A stretch of DNA of 64,000 bases from Aliidiomarina haloalkalitolerans. GTDB taxonomy: Bacteria > Pseudomonadota > Gammaproteobacteria > Enterobacterales > Alteromonadaceae. The position numbers and the translations under genes are program-made. The notes under the pieces are model-generated. The model was not told where the DNA came from and made no database searches. It was given only the letters and a program-made list of their open reading frames with translations. Shown here piece after piece: positions 1 through 8,336 of the stretch; positions within the stretch are counted from its first letter, which is position 1; the number at the start of each line of letters is the position of its first letter. Location: the NCBI RefSeq assembly GCF_003987315.1, contig NZ_PIPI01000003.1, positions 62,001 through 126,000 on the forward strand. Direction: 5' to 3'.

Positions 1-663
1 GTTGCGCTCCCTTTCGATACGTTGAAATTCTTTTTCCCATCGGTCTTGGTCAGCTGAGTTCGCGGCAATTCGTCGCTCGTCTAATGAGCGAAAAATTCTG
101 TGCCACCACCGCTGTGCGCGCGTAAGCGGTTGTGCGGGTAACTCCGGCAGGTTTGGGAAACTCGGTGCTTCAAGTGCGAACGGCACCCGGTCATACTCAG
201 GGCTTGGCGTATCGAGAGTCGGTGTATCGTGATGAATATTAACCAAAAGATCCTGATCGTCATTTATTTTTTCGATTTCTTTGGCCAGAAACAAGCGCAC
301 TTGATCAGCATGGTTTTCCCAAACATGCCTTGTTACTGCAGGGCTAGCAGGTGAACCATCGGGTTCGAGCATGGTTAACTTGCCCCGATCGTCACACTTT
401 AAGGTGACATGCCCAGCGCCTTGTAACCCGGATTGCCGATAGTTTTGCGCGCGGTCAACACGCCGTTGATGCGCCTTATTTTTGTCGAGGCGGGTTCGGT
501 ATGACATACCTGTTCCTGGCGCGCCCACATTGCCATAAACGCCACGCCGGCCAGCGGTTACACCGGCTCCACGAATGCCGGCTGACACGCTGACGCCAGT
601 TTTACCAAAGTTAAGTCGAACTCCCGGAAGAATTCGAACCCGCCGTTGAAAACGAAATGCCAT
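1..663 (-). CDS. DUF4236 domain protein (3' end outside window)
   Basis: The reading frame is open from an ATG at 663 to the window edge, giving 221 codons without a stop, so the C-terminus is missing. The N-terminus (MAFRFQRRVRILPGVRLNFG, then KTGVSVSAGIRGAGVTAGRR and a GAPGTGMSYR segment) has the glycine-rich beta pattern of DUF4236, a short domain of unknown function found at the start of many bacterial proteins. The rest is hydrophilic and charged and I do not recognise it. A good ribosome-binding site (GGAGGT at about 671-676) supports the start. A four-copy 24-bp repeat array lies directly upstream. No function can be assigned. Confidence 0.8.
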   Translation of the reverse strand, partial: MAFRFQRRVRILPGVRLNFGKTGVSVSAGIRGAGVTAGRRGVYGNVGAPGTGMSYRTRLDKNKAHQRRVDRAQNYRQSGLQGAGHVTLKCDDRGKLTMLEPDGSPASPAVTRHVWENHADQVRLFLAKEIEKINDDQDLLVNIHHDTPTLDTPSPEYDRVPFALEAPSFPNLPELPAQPLTRAQRWWHRIFRSLDERRIAANSADQDRWEKEFQRIERERN

Positions 664-683
664 CTATAATTACCTCCATGTTA

Positions 684-779
684 ATTCCAGCTACGGTCCG
701 TAATGCCATTCCAGCTACGGTTCGGAATCGCATTCCAGCTACGGTTCGGAATCGCATTCCAGCTACGGGCTGGAACGCC
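684..779. repeat. Four tandem 24-bp intergenic repeats
   Basis: Four head-to-tail 24-bp units start at 684, 708, 732 and 756. Each begins ATTCCAGCTACGG; units 2 and 3 are identical and the outer two diverge at the 3' side. The fourth unit overlaps the 3' end of the neighbouring minus-strand gene and supplies its TAG stop (the CCGTAGCTGG part read on the minus strand). The same core recurs near 8150, 41500, 44170 and 51160, and in a weaker form near 30070. Confidence 0.9.
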
Positions 780-2163
780 GTTCGATGTAGCGCTGGAAGA
801 GTGGCAAGTAGCCGTGGTGTTCGCGAACGGTGATATCGAAGTTGCCTTGAATCAGGCCTGCACCCGGGTGGCGGGTGACTAACCACTCCCACGTAATTTG
901 CCCTGGGTTGATTAAATGCACGGGGTACCAGGTTAGCGCTTCTTCACTGAGTGGTTCGGCGCTGAACTGCGCAACAATATCAGCGTCTACGCCAAGCCCT
1001 AACGTAAGCGGTAATGACACATCATGGTGGCGCGCACCGACGCCGCCTTGGTGCACGGCAAAGGCAACGTTATAAATCTCGCCCGCTACTAAGGCTTTGC
1101 TGTCGAGCGGATTCGGGCTGGCTAAACTGCGTGTTAAGGTCACGCGCCATGCTCCGTCAGCATAGCCCCCAGCAGAGCGAATCGCACCGCGGGCACCACT
1201 CGGCTCTTGTAGTAAACGAAACGGCAGCACGTCACCCTCCTGCCACTCGTGCGCGGGATCAAACGGCACCGCAAACTCGTCGCTCAAATAATATAGGTCG
1301 TCTTGGCCATACTCGCGCGCCACTAACTTGTCCCATGACAGAGCTCGAAAGCCGACCTGCTCTGCGTCAAACATGAACGCGGGCCCAGCATCAGCGGCAT
1401 TGTCGCGATACATGCCACGGCCTTCTGAGCTCAATCGATAATGCAACACATAGGTATTGTCGGCATAGCCTAGCGGGTGCGAACGGTGCGCGCGCCATTG
1501 CCATAAATCCAAAAACTCGCCGCGCTCTTGCATGGCGGCAATTTCGTCTAACGGTCGCACCGCGTCCCACGCTGCCGGCTCGGTATAGCGTGAAACCGTC
1601 CGCGACTGCGGAATATACTTGCGGACGTCAGTACGGCCCATTTCACCACCTAAAATGGGGTGCGCTGCAACGTCGTCAGAAGAAACGGCAGAGTCTAAGG
1701 TACGCATGCCAGGGTGCACGAGCATCCAACCGCCATAGCGGCTGAAGCCTTCAACGGAGCCATCGTCGAGCATCATACTAATGCGGTCTTCATACAGCCG
1801 ATTCGCATCAGGACCAGCAGCACCAGAGCCCATCCGCGTCCAAGTACCATCGCGATAGAGCCAATATTGGTGATACCAACTCGGCTCTTCGACGGCAATG
1901 CGGTAGTGCAAGCGAAACTCGGTGTCGTTGTATTCAGCAGCAACATACAGGGTTCGCAGCGCCTGTTCCGGCGCCCCCGGCCTAAGCTCAGAAGCCCCGT
2001 CAGACACGGCCCCATCAGACACGGCCCCGTCAGACAAAGAATAGTCGCGCTCAGCTTGCGCAGATTCATTGGCGGGCGAACAGCCGATCAAAACCAGCGC
2101 AGCGCAAACCGCCGTTAGCCAACGCCCGAGAAGAGAAGAAGAATTGAATCGTTGTGCTGCCAT
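763..2163 (-). CDS. Ethylbenzene dehydrogenase-type haem-binding lipoprotein
   Basis: This 466-residue protein begins with a hydrophobic signal segment ending in a lipobox (LVLIGC, Cys about 28), so it is probably a lipoprotein. The sequence after about residue 65 fits the EB_dh haem-binding family, the gamma-subunit fold of ethylbenzene and DMS dehydrogenases: an HQYWLYRDGTW segment, LYEDRISMMLDDGSV, then GGWMLVHPGMR. In that family the domain binds b-type haem and passes electrons to periplasmic c-type cytochromes. Residues about 45-58 hold three copies of a Ser-Asp-Gly-Ala type repeat, encoded by a 15-bp tandem repeat near 1990-2036. No molybdoenzyme or cytochrome partner lies beside it. 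Its stop codon lies inside the 24-bp repeat array. Function beyond haem binding is unknown. Confidence 0.75.
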   Translation of the reverse strand: MAAQRFNSSSLLGRWLTAVCAALVLIGCSPANESAQAERDYSLSDGAVSDGAVSDGASELRPGAPEQALRTLYVAAEYNDTEFRLHYRIAVEEPSWYHQYWLYRDGTWTRMGSGAAGPDANRLYEDRISMMLDDGSVEGFSRYGGWMLVHPGMRTLDSAVSSDDVAAHPILGGEMGRTDVRKYIPQSRTVSRYTEPAAWDAVRPLDEIAAMQERGEFLDLWQWRAHRSHPLGYADNTYVLHYRLSSEGRGMYRDNAADAGPAFMFDAEQVGFRALSWDKLVAREYGQDDLYYLSDEFAVPFDPAHEWQEGDVLPFRLLQEPSGARGAIRSAGGYADGAWRVTLTRSLASPNPLDSKALVAGEIYNVAFAVHQGGVGARHHDVSLPLTLGLGVDADIVAQFSAEPLSEEALTWYPVHLINPGQITWEWLVTRHPGAGLIQGNFDITVREHHGYLPLFQRYIERRSSP

Positions 2164-2220
2164 AATGCATCTCGCCTGCGAATTTTAACCCTCAGCATAA
2201 CAAGCTTTTAGCGCAATGAT

Positions 2221-4767
2221 CTAGTTTTCACTTAAGGCATAAGTACCAACGAGCTGAAGTAACGGAGCCGGCCTTGCAAAATAAAACCCCTGCAATATGT
2301 CACAGCCGTTAGCGCGCAAAAACTCAACTTGTTCCGCTGTTTCAACGCCTTCAGCAACAATCTGTAGCCGCAGCAAATGCGCCATATTAATCAGACCTTG
2401 AACAATTGCCACGTCCTCTTTGCTCACCGGCAAATACTGAATAAAGCTGCGGTCGAGTTTGATTTTATCCACCGGCAAACTGCGTAAATAGCTTAAGCTT
2501 GAATAGCCAGTGCCAAAGTCGTCAATCGCAACTTGCACACCCAAGGCGCGAATTTCCTTAAGAATCTCAATGGTTTTTTCCGCGCCTAGGAGTAACACAC
2601 TCTCGGTTACTTCGAGTTCCAACAACTCGGGGGCTAAGCCACTGATGGTTAAAGCTGCCTTCACTTCGTCTAAGAAGCCAAAGCGCCGAAACTGTAAAGG
2701 CGAAATATTCACCGCAACTTTAAGTGTGTCATCATGCTCTTCATTCCAACGCGCAATGTCCGTGCACGCTTGGCGCAAGATCCAACTGCCAATGGTGACA
2801 ATTTGGCCGGTTTTCTCAGCCAAGGGAATGAACGTGCCAGGTGGCACAAGTCCCCGTTCCGGGTGCTGCCAACGCACCAGCGCTTCAACTTCAATGACTG
2901 CGCCGTCTTGTGCCCGCAACAAGGGTTGATAATGAACAATGAACTGGTTTTCCTCAATCGCTTCCATAATTTCGCGGCGCAGGCGGGCGTATTCACTGCC
3001 AAGTGAATGTTGCTCTTCTTGGAACCAGTGCCAGGTATTACGACCCTGACGTTTAGCCTCGCCCATGGCAGCAATCGCATTTTGCAGCGCATCGAAGTTT
3101 GGTTGCTGGCCCGACTGTAACTCACAAAGGCCAATACTGGCGCTAATGTGCAGTTTATGTTCGTCAATTTGAATCGGTTGCGCCAACACTTTTAGAACCG
3201 TCTCAGCAAAAGCAATGGCGTCTTCTTTTTTGCGCATTGCCGGCAAATAAACCGCAAACTCATCGGCGGCCACACGCGCGACTAAGTCGTGCTCTTGCGT
3301 AAGGGTTTTTAAACGATTTGAGACTTCAACTAAGAGCCGATCGCCAACTTGGTGACCAAGACTTTGATTCAGTGAGCTGAAATCATCGAGGTCGACATAC
3401 ATGATGGTTGGTAAATACTGTTTGCCGTGCTGCAGGCGACTTTCTTGTTCGATGCGAGTTTCAAATGATTGCCGGTTTAATAAGCCGGTTAAAACATCGT
3501 GGCTGCGCTGCGCGGCAATTAATTCTTCCTGCTCGCGTTGGTGAGTAATGTCTTGTTGAATGCCGATATAGTGTGTGCACAGGCCGTGATTGTCGAACAC
3601 TGGGCTGACGATTAAGTGGTTCCAAAACCATTTACCGTCTTTGCGATAATTGCGGATAGTCACTTGCACTTCGCGTTGGCGCTTAATCCCTTGGCGAATG
3701 GTATCAATTGTTTCTGGGTCGGTGTCGGGACCTTGTAAAAACCGACAATTCTTGCCCAAGACTTCGTCGGCACTGTAACCGGTAATTTGTAAAAATGCCG
3801 GGTTTACATACACAATCGGCATGTCGCCTTGGCGCGCGTCGCTCATAACAATACCGTGCGGGCTCGCTTCGATACCGCGCTGCAATAGATTGAGTTCATC
3901 GAGCAATGAGCGCTTTTCGGTAATATTACGACCAATGCCGAACACCCCAGTTAGCTCGTCATTCACCATAATCGGCAAATTGGTGATTTCTAACCAATAA
4001 ATACTGCCACTCGAATTGTAAACCGAGAGCTCGTAGGTTTGGGGTTGCCCTTTTTTGGTTAGCTCAAAGAAGTGGTCTGCTAAAGTGCGGAACTCCTCGG
4101 TCACAAACGCATTGTAATGCTGGCCAATAACCTGTTCCGCAGTAAAACCAGTAATCGTGACGCCAGCCGGATTAATCGTCGTTAAATGGCCAGTCAGGTC
4201 CATTTCAAATACGGCATCTGGATGATGGGTGAAAAGTGATGAATAACGCTGGTCAGTGCCGAGCCGAGCAAGTCGCTCTTCTTGATGAACCAGCGCTAAC
4301 GCAACCAGTGCTGCGGCTCGCTCAATGACTTCTATTTCGGTATCAGAGGGCTGCCGGGTTTCACGATAATATGTCGCAAAAGTGCCGTAGAGCTTCCCTT
4401 GGATGGTGATGACTGGCATTGACCAACACGCGGCAAGGCCTTCGTTTGCAGCCAGTTCATAATATCCGTCCCAGCTGGGGTCTTGAAAAATATCTTCGGT
4501 GACGACCAGCTCTCGCCGATACGCAGCGGTTCCGCAACTACCCACGGAAAGCCCAATCGGTAAATTTTGCAGCGTGTTTAAATAGTTTTCAGAAAAATAA
4601 TTAGACCGAAACATGCTGATGGTCTCCTCTTCTTCAGAAAACAGCATAATCGAAATTAAAGCGTCGGGAATTTGTGTAGCAACCCACTCTGAAATAGCGT
4701 TAAGAAGAGTGTCAGCATCTGTGTTTTGGCCGATTAATTTAATGACGTGTTCACTACTGAAGGCCAT
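2221..4767 (-). CDS. GAF-PAS-PAS-GGDEF-EAL cyclic di-GMP phosphodiesterase
   Basis: A cytoplasmic 848-residue sensor protein. The N-terminal GAF domain (about 1-165) is followed by two PAS/PAC domains (about 172-415), a GGDEF domain (about 425-585) and an EAL domain (about 600-845). The GGDEF signature reads AADEF, so cyclase activity is unlikely; such domains often act as GTP sensors. The EAL domain keeps its signatures: EALVRW, the Asn of VAVNIS, the Glu of EVTES, DDFGTGYSSL, the Lys of KIKLD and AEGVET. It should therefore hydrolyse c-di-GMP to pGpG. The second PAS contains an FLQGPDTDP segment with the NCRFLQ context seen in LOV flavin-binding domains, so blue-light sensing is possible. 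It is divergent from the MHYT-EAL gene at 4994. Confidence 0.9.
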   Translation of the reverse strand: MAFSSEHVIKLIGQNTDADTLLNAISEWVATQIPDALISIMLFSEEEETISMFRSNYFSENYLNTLQNLPIGLSVGSCGTAAYRRELVVTEDIFQDPSWDGYYELAANEGLAACWSMPVITIQGKLYGTFATYYRETRQPSDTEIEVIERAAALVALALVHQEERLARLGTDQRYSSLFTHHPDAVFEMDLTGHLTTINPAGVTITGFTAEQVIGQHYNAFVTEEFRTLADHFFELTKKGQPQTYELSVYNSSGSIYWLEITNLPIMVNDELTGVFGIGRNITEKRSLLDELNLLQRGIEASPHGIVMSDARQGDMPIVYVNPAFLQITGYSADEVLGKNCRFLQGPDTDPETIDTIRQGIKRQREVQVTIRNYRKDGKWFWNHLIVSPVFDNHGLCTHYIGIQQDITHQREQEELIAAQRSHDVLTGLLNRQSFETRIEQESRLQHGKQYLPTIMYVDLDDFSSLNQSLGHQVGDRLLVEVSNRLKTLTQEHDLVARVAADEFAVYLPAMRKKEDAIAFAETVLKVLAQPIQIDEHKLHISASIGLCELQSGQQPNFDALQNAIAAMGEAKRQGRNTWHWFQEEQHSLGSEYARLRREIMEAIEENQFIVHYQPLLRAQDGAVIEVEALVRWQHPERGLVPPGTFIPLAEKTGQIVTIGSWILRQACTDIARWNEEHDDTLKVAVNISPLQFRRFGFLDEVKAALTISGLAPELLELEVTESVLLLGAEKTIEILKEIRALGVQVAIDDFGTGYSSLSYLRSLPVDKIKLDRSFIQYLPVSKEDVAIVQGLINMAHLLRLQIVAEGVETAEQVEFLRANGCDILQGFYFARPAPLLQLVGTYALSEN

Positions 4768-4993
4768 AATATAAGTTAGTCCTACGACTGAAAATCAAAA
4801 CCGCGAGTTTACTTGCTACAGGTACCACGCATTATATCGGAAATGTAAGTTTTTATCGTGTTGCGTTTGCTACTCACTCCGATTTTAAAATCACTCCCGA
4901 AAGTGATCGGTTTTCTGCTTGTTTCCCTATACAGAAGTACAACGCCCATTTCTCTGAGCTATTTCGGCGCACACTTTCGATAAGGAACATAGC

Positions 4994-7495
4994 TTGCCCT
5001 TTCTGCAATTTATCACCGAGCAGCACGACTTGGCCTCGGCGTATGCTGGTTCGCATGCGGCCGGCCTTGTTGCGCTTTCTGTCGCCATCGCTATCTTAGC
5101 TTCCTACGTCAGTTTGCTGCACACTAAACTCATGCAAGGAGCAACCACCTCTCAGCGCCGTTCGCTATGGCATCTCAATGGTGCAGTGGCAATGGGGGCA
5201 GGTGTGTGGGCCATGCATTTTCTTGGTATGGTCAGTTTCAAAATTGACACGACCGTACTGTATTCGCCATTAATTACAGCTATTTCAGTTATTCCAGCAA
5301 TTTTTGCCGCATGGATCACCTTGTGGGTACTGCACCACGGCCAAGACCGATGGCGCGCGATTCTATTTGGTGGTGTCATGATGGGCGCTGGGATTGGTGT
5401 GATGCATTACACCGGTATGGCTGCCATTCGTACCCAAGCCGAGATGCTCTACTTACCGAGTATGTTCGCAATTTCCATTGTGGTCGCGGTGGTTTTGGCC
5501 GTTATTGCCTTAGCTGCACGGAAACTCTTGCGGCCAGTGATTGTGAGGTCGGTACCGCGCATTATTGTTAGTGCGGTGATTATGGGCTTTGCCATTTCAA
5601 GCATGCACTATACCGCTATGCATGCGACCGTATTCCTGCCGGCTGCTGCCGACGCTAGTTTGATGCCACTCAGTGGTGCGGACAGCAATCTAATTGTCAT
5701 GAGCGCATTGTCGGTGGCAATCTTTATTGTGATCCTCAGCGCTGTTGTTGTGGTGCTGATGAATCGGCAGCAACGTTTATCCATTCAAGCGACTTCTCGG
5801 GGCGAACGAGTGCGAGAACTTACCGAACGCTTGCAGTCGGTCGCCGATCGCATTCCCGGCATGGTGTACCAACTGCACCGTGACAACAGCGGTTTTATTT
5901 CCTTTCGCTACTTAAGTGATGCAGTGCAGGACCTCTTTGCGGTTAATGTGAATGAGGCTATTAATGACGCGAGAACGGTGCTGAGCAAGGTTCCTTTGCA
6001 CGAACGTGAGCTTATTTTCAAAAGTTTGCAAGAAAGCGCTGAGAAACTAAGTCCGTGGAATTATGAATTTCCGGTTGAAGTTTCATTGCATAAAACACGC
6101 TGGCTGTCGGCAACGTCGGTGCCGCAAAAAGAGTCAGATGGAGGCGTCAGTTGGAGCGGGTTTATTAGTGATGTCACCGAAAAGCGCAAAACCGAACAAA
6201 CCATTAAAGAGCTGGCTTACTCAGACACCCTAACTGGCCTGCCGAATCGCCGCAGCTTGCACGATGAGCTGACCGCGCGTATTGAATTACTGGCTAAGCA
6301 CCAAGCGGCCGTAGCAGTTTTGATTGTGAACCTGGATAATTTTAAACGGGTAAACGACGTGCATGGGCAGAAACAGGGCGATGCAGTGCTGCAAGAGGCG
6401 ACTCGGCGACTGCAGTCGGTGTTATCAGAGCGTTCGTTTTTGGCGCGTGTTACCGCCGATGAGTTTGTGGTGGTGACGGAGTTTACAACTGCAGAACAAG
6501 CGCGAGCGGAATGCGAAGTGAAGGCAGCAAAAATGCTCGAGGTACTGCGAGAGCCTTTCGACCTGCCCAGTTTACGCCACCAGTGCACAGCCAGTATTGG
6601 TGTGGTTATTACGGATAATAGTTGGCTTGGCGCTGAAGAATTACTGCGTCGAGCTGACCTTGCAGCAGGAAATGTAAAAACAGCCGGTGGCGATAATTTT
6701 TCTTACTATCACCCAAGTATTGAAAAAGAAATTAGTGCTCGTTTTCCGTTGGAAAATGATTTGCGCGCCGCAGTGGGTACTGATCAATTAGTGCTCTACT
6801 ATCAGCTGCAAGCCAACGAGCAGGGGCAGTTCATTGGTGCTGAAGCGCTAGTACGTTGGATGCATCCGACACGAGGTTTAGTTTCACCTGCCGAGTTTAT
6901 TCCTTTGGCAGAGGAAAGCGGCTTAATCGTGCCCATCGGCACGCAAGTGCTGCGCCAAGCATGTTTGCAGCTCGCCGCCTGGCAACAACAGGAGTCAACG
7001 CGTCACTTGAGTATGAGTGTGAACGTCAGTGCCAAGCAGTTTTACCAATTAAACTTTGTCGAACAGGTGTTGGCGATTGTTTCCGACACCAAGGTGCCGC
7101 CACATTTGCTAAAGCTCGAGCTAACCGAGAGCTTGGTTCTCGAGGACATGGAGCTGGTATTAACAAGCATGCATCGGCTAAAACAGCAGGGTATTTGTTT
7201 CAGTATGGACGACTTCGGCACCGGCTATTCAGCCTTATCCTACTTGTCGCAGCTACCGTTCGACGAGGTCAAAATCGACCAAGCGTTTATTCGCCGCGCA
7301 AGCATGGCAGAGCATCAACGGGACTGGACGATCGTGAATGCGATTATTCACATTGCTCAAGATTTAGGCATGGACGTGATAGCAGAGGGCGTCGAAACCA
7401 AAGAGCAGCAAGAGCGCCTTGCCGCAAGCGGTTGTTTGCGCTACCAAGGCTTTTATTTTAGCCGTCCTGCGCCGGTAAATGAACTACCTTTGTAG
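4994..7495 (+). CDS. MHYT-PAS-GGDEF-EAL membrane phosphodiesterase
   Basis: This 833-residue protein has an N-terminal seven-helix MHYT domain (about 25-260) with three characteristic motifs, WAMHFLGM, VMHYTGM and SMHYTAMH. The family is thought to bind a metal such as copper and to sense oxygen, CO or NO. A PAS domain (about 275-400), a GGDEF domain (about 410-575) and an EAL domain (about 585-830) follow. The GGDEF signature is TADEF and probably inactive. The EAL domain has EALVRW, VNVSAKQF, LTESLV, DDFGTGYSAL, EVKIDQ and AEGVET, so it should degrade c-di-GMP. The start is a TTG at 4994, preceded by AAGGAAC at a good distance. The 3' end overlaps the convergent chaC gene by 12 bases. Confidence 0.9.
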   Translation: MPFLQFITEQHDLASAYAGSHAAGLVALSVAIAILASYVSLLHTKLMQGATTSQRRSLWHLNGAVAMGAGVWAMHFLGMVSFKIDTTVLYSPLITAISVIPAIFAAWITLWVLHHGQDRWRAILFGGVMMGAGIGVMHYTGMAAIRTQAEMLYLPSMFAISIVVAVVLAVIALAARKLLRPVIVRSVPRIIVSAVIMGFAISSMHYTAMHATVFLPAAADASLMPLSGADSNLIVMSALSVAIFIVILSAVVVVLMNRQQRLSIQATSRGERVRELTERLQSVADRIPGMVYQLHRDNSGFISFRYLSDAVQDLFAVNVNEAINDARTVLSKVPLHERELIFKSLQESAEKLSPWNYEFPVEVSLHKTRWLSATSVPQKESDGGVSWSGFISDVTEKRKTEQTIKELAYSDTLTGLPNRRSLHDELTARIELLAKHQAAVAVLIVNLDNFKRVNDVHGQKQGDAVLQEATRRLQSVLSERSFLARVTADEFVVVTEFTTAEQARAECEVKAAKMLEVLREPFDLPSLRHQCTASIGVVITDNSWLGAEELLRRADLAAGNVKTAGGDNFSYYHPSIEKEISARFPLENDLRAAVGTDQLVLYYQLQANEQGQFIGAEALVRWMHPTRGLVSPAEFIPLAEESGLIVPIGTQVLRQACLQLAAWQQQESTRHLSMSVNVSAKQFYQLNFVEQVLAIVSDTKVPPHLLKLELTESLVLEDMELVLTSMHRLKQQGICFSMDDFGTGYSALSYLSQLPFDEVKIDQAFIRRASMAEHQRDWTIVNAIIHIAQDLGMDVIAEGVETKEQQERLAASGCLRYQGFYFSRPAPVNELPL

Positions 7496-8062
7496 AATCT
7501 TTTTAAGCTCTTGCTCAATGCTGAACACATGCGGGTCGTCGGCCTCGAGTTCACGTAACGCCTCGGCAAGCTTAAGCAAATACTCTGGGTTGGGGCCGCT
7601 TGGTCCCTCCGAGCGGGCAATATGTTCGGCAATGTCTGCTTCGCTAGCCGGACCTAAAAACGCCTCGTTGTCTGGGCCCGCCACGTAAACCAAGCCTTCT
7701 ACCTGCTGGTCTTCTTGATGATCGAGCCACTCGAACGTGGTGAAAAAGCGCAAATAACCGTTTTTCTCGCGATGATCCAAATGCGCAAACACATCCGGTG
7801 TCACCTCATAGGCCATGCCAACGCAGGTTTCATTCGCTGCTGCAATTAAAGTCGCCACGCGACCGGGTTTTTCCGGCGTGCCGCGATGGTCGTGTGAACC
7901 CTGCCAAAACCGTCGCTGCCAACCATGAATTCGCGCTGGACGTCGCTGCAAGTACGGAAAGTCGGCTTTGTAGATCAAAGAACCGTAACCAAACAACCAC
8001 ACCGACTCGAGATGATCTAACGGTAAACGCCGTTTATTTTCTTCAATTGTGTTGTGCGACAT
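7484..8062 (-). CDS. chaC: ChaC-type gamma-glutamylcyclotransferase
   Basis: The protein (192 residues from the ATG at 8062) has the ChaC family signature VWLFGYGSLIY near its N-terminus, followed by RRFWQGSHDHRG and GRVATLI. These build the gamma-glutamylcyclotransferase pocket that releases 5-oxoproline from glutathione. The later GPSGPNPEYLLKLAEAL segment is also typical. A GTG at 8080, six codons upstream, is an alternative start; neither has a clearly better ribosome-binding site. It converges on the MHYT-EAL gene. A repeat hairpin lies just upstream at 8148. Confidence 0.88.
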   Translation of the reverse strand: MSHNTIEENKRRLPLDHLESVWLFGYGSLIYKADFPYLQRRPARIHGWQRRFWQGSHDHRGTPEKPGRVATLIAAANETCVGMAYEVTPDVFAHLDHREKNGYLRFFTTFEWLDHQEDQQVEGLVYVAGPDNEAFLGPASEADIAEHIARSEGPSGPNPEYLLKLAEALRELEADDPHVFSIEQELKKILQR

Positions 8063-8147
8063 ACTGCGACTTAACTCCACAAACTTCGCGCGACTAAGCT
8101 AATAATATGCCACAACCCGCACCACACTTGAAACCTCCCAACCACCG

Positions 8148-8194
8148 CATTCCAGCCCCGGTCCACAATGGCATTGTGAACCGTAGCTGGAATG
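8148..8194. repeat. Intergenic repeat, inverted pair (hairpin)
   Basis: CATTCCAGCCCCGG at 8148 and CCGTAGCTGGAATG ending at 8194 form an imperfect inverted pair, and the inner CACAATG/CATTGTG segments also pair. The whole folds as a 47-base hairpin between chaC and recC. It belongs to the same family as the array at 684-779. Confidence 0.8.
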
Positions 8195-8274
8195 AGCGCG
8201 ACATGTAGTGTCGCTAAGCTGTGGTAGTTTCACTAGAGTGGTTGTGCTGGTCGTGGTAAAACTAGCGGTTAGCA

Positions 8275-8313
8275 GCAAAAACAAAAACAAAAGCAAAAAC
8301 AAAAGCACAAACA
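8275..8313. repeat. AAAAAC/AAAAGC hexamer run in the recC leader
   Basis: Just upstream of recC the sequence is a run of six-base units alternating CAAAAA and CAAAAG. The frame is open through it (Lys-Asn-Lys-Asn-Lys-Ser in series) and joins recC, but the recC ribosome-binding site lies after it, so I read it as untranslated leader. A purine- and A-rich unstructured leader could help translation initiation. Confidence 0.65.
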
Positions 8314-8336
8314 ATAAGGCAAGAAAAGGACAGCGC

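Noticed and set aside
684-779. Regular 24-bp repeats as a CRISPR array
   Set aside because: The units are contiguous without spacers, differ from one another, and no cas genes are present.
4895-4925. Small hairpin in the gap between the two EAL genes as terminator
   Set aside because: ATCACT/AGTGAT is short, the T-run is poor, and both flanking genes point away, so no transcript ends there.
8208-8336. N-terminal extension of RecC (Lys-Asn-Ser run)
   Set aside because: Low-complexity sequence without family similarity; a proper ribosome-binding site and the conserved N-terminus begin at 8337.
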